Of a DNA stretch of 45,703 bases, positions 42,966 to 45,703 are shown piece after piece; positions within the stretch are counted from its first letter, which is position 1; each line of letters opens with the position of its first letter. The stretch comes from an uncultured Calothrix sp. (lineage in GTDB: Bacteria > Cyanobacteriota > Cyanobacteriia > Cyanobacteriales > Nostocaceae). A model generated the notes under the pieces. That model had not been told where the DNA came from. It worked only from the letters and a program-made list of their open reading frames with translations, and searched no databases. The stretch is taken from contig CALJJQ010000153.1 of NCBI GenBank assembly GCA_937973965.1, forward strand, positions 1-45,703, given 5' to 3'. Made by a program: the position numbers and the translations under genes.

Positions 42966-44096
42966 ATGGGGAATGATGTGGTGATGAACGAAACGTTTGC
43001 TAGTCGTTTATTTGCGACTTTGAATATTTTAGTCCTAGAACGCTTGCGGAAAGGTGTTTTTCAAGTCGAGGGAACTGTTCCTCATTGGTTAGAAAGGGTG
43101 TGTCCACGTGATGTTTCGACTGGGATGAAGGTTCTAATCAGTCAAGAAGATATCCCATTTTTAGAAAACTTTTTAATTGATGCGGAAGTATATTGGCAAA
43201 ATCCCACCGGACATCCGCTTAAATCGGGATTTTGGACAGAAATAGATTTAAATGGTGATGAATATTATTTAGAAGCTTCAGCCGTAATTTTAGATGAACG
43301 TAAAATTCTCTTAGTTGAATTTGCCGAAGATAATTATCGGGAAAAACAAGCACTTATCCAAAAAGCACGAGAAAACCAACTTTCCTATAACCAATTAGTC
43401 AAAGAAAATCAAAAAAAAGATATTTTAATTCATTGTATTATTCATGATATTGCTGGTCAGTTAAGTGGGATTAATTGCTGTTTAGCTTTACTAGAAATGG
43501 AAAACCTGACCGCAAAAGGACGAGAAAGATTAGCAATCGGACGCAAACAATCCATTAAACAAGAAATTCTCGTCAGGGAAGTGTTAGAAATATTTTCAGC
43601 TGAAGTTAATTCCCTAGAAAAATTTTCCCAACCCGGAGCGATCGCACCGAATATTTTGCATGTCACCCAGGAATGTATTGAACTGTTAACACCAGTCTAT
43701 GCACTCAACAAAGTGAAAATTAACCTGGTGTACGACTCCCAGGTGACGGACTGGAAAGTAATCGGCGATCGCCAACGTTTAGAACGTGTAATTACCAACT
43801 TAGCAGAAAACGCCTTTCGTCACACCCCCTCCCACTCCACCGTCACCATTACCCTTACCCCCGACCCGGAATTTATTCACCTTACCATCGATGACGAAGG
43901 TCAGGGAGTCAGTCCAGACCTCGTACCCCATCTATTTCAAAAATTTAGTCAAGGACAAAGCAAAAGTGGTCGTATCGGTCTAGGACTGTATTTTTGTCGC
44001 ATCACCATTGAACGGTGGGGAGGTCAAATTGGATACACCCCAAGTCCCACTGGAGGAGCGAGATTTTGGTTTTCCCTTCCCCGAAGTAAATCTTAA
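42966..44096 (+). CDS. Histidine kinase with N-terminal PAS-like domain
   Basis: The 376-residue kinase has no membrane segment. Residues about 10-122 form a PAS-like sensor, about 123-150 a coiled linker, then a dimerisation helix with the atypical H-box IIHDIAGQLSGINC (likely His160) in place of SHELRTPL. The ATPase domain has NLAENAFRHTP (N-box), DDEGQGVSP (G1), a F-box FQKFSQG and GLGLYFC (G2). It is a soluble kinase; a response regulator is not adjacent. Its sensor resembles the small protein encoded upstream at 41950, linking it to the GTPase operon. Met1 or Met7 could start it. Confidence 0.9.
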   Translation: MGNDVVMNETFASRLFATLNILVLERLRKGVFQVEGTVPHWLERVCPRDVSTGMKVLISQEDIPFLENFLIDAEVYWQNPTGHPLKSGFWTEIDLNGDEYYLEASAVILDERKILLVEFAEDNYREKQALIQKARENQLSYNQLVKENQKKDILIHCIIHDIAGQLSGINCCLALLEMENLTAKGRERLAIGRKQSIKQEILVREVLEIFSAEVNSLEKFSQPGAIAPNILHVTQECIELLTPVYALNKVKINLVYDSQVTDWKVIGDRQRLERVITNLAENAFRHTPSHSTVTITLTPDPEFIHLTIDDEGQGVSPDLVPHLFQKFSQGQSKSGRIGLGLYFCRITIERWGGQIGYTPSPTGGARFWFSLPRSKS

Positions 44097-44097
44097 T

Positions 44098-44178
44098 ACG
44101 GGGAGTAGGGAGTAGGGAGGAGAAATAAGCTTATTTGTATTTGTAATTTTTAAATCCAAAATCCAAAATCCAAAATCG
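44098..44178. repeat. Two heptamer arrays after the kinase gene
   Basis: GGGAGTAGGGAGTAGGGAGG at about 44100-44119 and three and a half ATCCAAA heptamers at 44152-44178. These are the short tandemly repeated sequences typical of Nostocales intergenic DNA. Confidence 0.85.
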
Positions 44179-44186
44179 CACTACTG

Positions 44187-44837
44187 CTACACAGCATAAA
44201 ATCTCACCAAATAACGATTTAACCAATCCTGATACCAATCATAAAAAGACAGAGCAGCAGTATCATCAACAGTTTCCAGGGAATAGGGGTCATCATGATA
44301 AAAAGCACAACACTCACTGGAAAATGGGTAAATACCCCCATCATTACTACGGTCATCAATCCAAATATGACCCCGTTGTTCTCCCGTCACCACCAGCAAA
44401 GCATCCACACCACAACCATAGGTTGCGATCGCAATTGTTCCTTGACGTGCTTGTTGAGCATTGATATTCTGGTCATTTTCCTCCTCCCCATCCCACATTG
44501 ATTTTAATAGGAAAGGTTGAGCTAACCGTTGATATTCCCTGTCTTCTGTATCATTTCCCCCTGTTACGATTTCATCCTCTAATTTAAATAAACCATACCC
44601 TGGACCTGCTCCCCCATTCCCAACCTCTAACAAAAACTGACGATAATCCTGTGGTAAGGTGACACCATAACGGGATTCAAAATTATTTAGCTCCCCAGGA
44701 CTAATACAAGGGTTTAAACAATAGGAATGGGATTGGGAACCGAATAATTTTAAACTTTTATCTAATTCTGCTAATTTCAGCAGCTTGGTTTTAATCTGTT
44801 GCATTTTATTCATTGCAGTCTTTACCATTATTTTCAC
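44187..44837 (-). CDS. SMI1/KNR4 (SUKH) family protein
   Basis: The 216-residue protein has the SUKH pattern: PCISPGELNNFESRYGVTLP, DYRQFLLEVGNGGAGPGYGLF near the N-terminal third, then YGCGVDALLVVTGEQRGHIW and DWYQDWLNRYL at the end. SUKH proteins often serve as immunity proteins against contact-dependent or polymorphic toxins, but many, as probably here, stand alone. No toxin gene is adjacent in this window. GAGGA lies just before GTG 44837, with ATG 44828 as an alternative start. Confidence 0.88.
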   Translation of the reverse strand: MKIMVKTAMNKMQQIKTKLLKLAELDKSLKLFGSQSHSYCLNPCISPGELNNFESRYGVTLPQDYRQFLLEVGNGGAGPGYGLFKLEDEIVTGGNDTEDREYQRLAQPFLLKSMWDGEEENDQNINAQQARQGTIAIATYGCGVDALLVVTGEQRGHIWIDDRSNDGGIYPFSSECCAFYHDDPYSLETVDDTAALSFYDWYQDWLNRYLVRFYAV

Positions 44838-45703
44838 TTGTCCTCACTTAAACCGCAGATGCACAAAATTACACCAAGTAATTAACGAGTAATGAATTTG
44901 TTTATTTATGTCATTCAATCTAACCCTGCTTAAACCCTTTGTGAATGGGAGGAGTGACACTAATTTGATTTGTCAAAAGTTGCACACTACATCAGTTGAA
45001 TTACTTACGACAAAAAAATAAATTATCCATCGATTCTGTCAGTATAGATATTTTGAATAATTCTCTTTACTTGAGGAGAAGAAACAATACCCTAAGTTAG
45101 ATTTTGGACTACCCTTTGGGTACGCGCAGGGTTGTGCAAGACTGGTCGTCACGCGTCTATAGATTTTGGATAAAGGGTCAAGCCTTACGTGAGTTTGTAG
45201 CTTTAAGCACCATTTTTTTAGTTAATCATAGGTGTGCAAATTGTTCCATCGCTTACATCGTATAAATATGTCTGCTTTCAAAGCTAGACTCTTTACCCAG
45301 TAATCATTTAAGAGGTATTTAGTGAATAATTAATGTGGAAGTTTAGCTTCATCATAAATGTATCGGTACTTGATTTTTGATTCAGGACTTACGTTACTGG
45401 CATATTATTTTAAGTTCATCGTGAGGAATTTAGTCCTCAAATTAAGCGCTATACGCAATGACTACAAACAAAAAATCAGGATTTTTGTAACACTTGCATA
45501 AGTTTTATGATTGTAAAAAATCACTAAGAGGATGTTTTAAAAGTCGATTTTAATACTTAACCCATTCGTGACAAGTTAAGGTGAAATTAGTTTTGTCAAC
45601 TCGTAATTATCCTTAAAAGTGAGGTGAAGGAGAAGTAGTAAATTCTACTTTGCACTGAGTTTTCCGCGCCAGAATCAATCATGCATTGAAAATTTAGCGA
45701 TCG
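44838..45703. other. Gene-free end region with repeats
   Basis: No supported gene in 866 bp. A palindromic block GGGTACGCGCAGG ... GTCACGCGTCTATAG (45118-45165) is a relative of those at 25018-25065 and 27889. Near 45529-45560 lies the inverted copy of the AGTATTAAAATCGACTTTTA motif seen at 59 and 1048. A hairpin GAGGAATTTAGTCCTC is at about 45422. Confidence 0.55.

Noticed and set aside
42745-44178. Tandem heptamers considered as a CRISPR array
   Set aside because: Repeat units are 7 bp without unique spacers and no cas gene is present; they are ordinary short tandem repeats of Nostocales.
44187-44837. SUKH protein as part of a toxin-immunity locus
   Set aside because: No nuclease, Rhs, CDI or secretion gene lies next to it in the window; the family alone is not enough.

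Overview
The window comes from a filamentous, probably heterocyst-forming cyanobacterium (Nostocales; a Calothrix/Rivularia/Nostoc-type genome). The supporting signs are: the C-terminal half of a split-intein dnaE gene; many HIP1 octamers (gcgatcgc); dense short heptamer repeats (GTAGGGA, ATCCAAA, TTAACAG types); small dispersed palindromic repeats; a PatA-type response regulator; a PEP-CTERM protein; cyanobacterial-type GlgC; and the DUF2949 family. No rRNA, transposase, phage gene or CRISPR array is visible. There is one tRNA (Lys-UUU).

Layout. 1-7.2 kb: a small Rieske protein, split dnaE-C, a PEP-CTERM protein, a coiled-coil hypothetical and a CobT-type phosphoribosyltransferase, separated by long repeat-filled gaps. 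8-14 kb: a translationally coupled pair (enolase-superfamily racemase/epimerase plus DUF1611 protein, resembling the DgcA-DgcN D-glutamate route), pyruvate dehydrogenase E1 alpha, an aldose-1-epimerase-like protein, tRNA-Lys and the class II fructose-bisphosphate aldolase with its terminator. 14-21.3 kb: an Arg/Asp-rich lipoprotein, an NblR-like atypical response regulator, a DUF192 lipoprotein, a DUF2949 protein with a small basic ORF behind it, a 347-residue pentapeptide-repeat protein, a truncated OmpA-like ORF and a cupin. 21.6-26.3 kb: one permease and both ATPases of a branched-chain/neutral amino-acid ABC importer, then a family-2 glycosyltransferase resembling CruG. 26.6-30.1 kb: RNase HI with a C-terminal extension, a PatA-like regulator and a divergent XRE regulator.

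30.4-33.7 kb is the most unusual part: seven consecutive small secreted proteins on one strand. Five share a repeat built on Q-x-Q-G...N-x-G-x-G-N...G-V...Q-x-Q. Four have exactly 46-residue repeat spacing, one Cys per repeat and an aromatic C-terminus. Three members sit in near-identical ~435 bp tandem DNA units. I cannot assign them to a described family; they look like small beta-rich, possibly curlin-like, extracellular proteins.

34.1-44.8 kb: a P-loop kinase, glgC, an S8-propeptide-like small protein, a Uma2 protein, a gene frameshifted by a small palindromic insertion, then a co-oriented set (coiled-coil protein, membrane BON/OmpA-like protein, Ras-like GTPase, small PAS-like protein, histidine kinase) that may form an envelope-linked signalling module, and a SUKH protein.

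The intergenic DNA is full of non-autonomous mobile repeats. At least five families with recognisable ends recur, some nested in others. Small palindromes have entered two genes (rnhA in frame; the 37.5 kb gene out of frame). All functional names rest on motifs and family resemblance read by eye; no searches were run.
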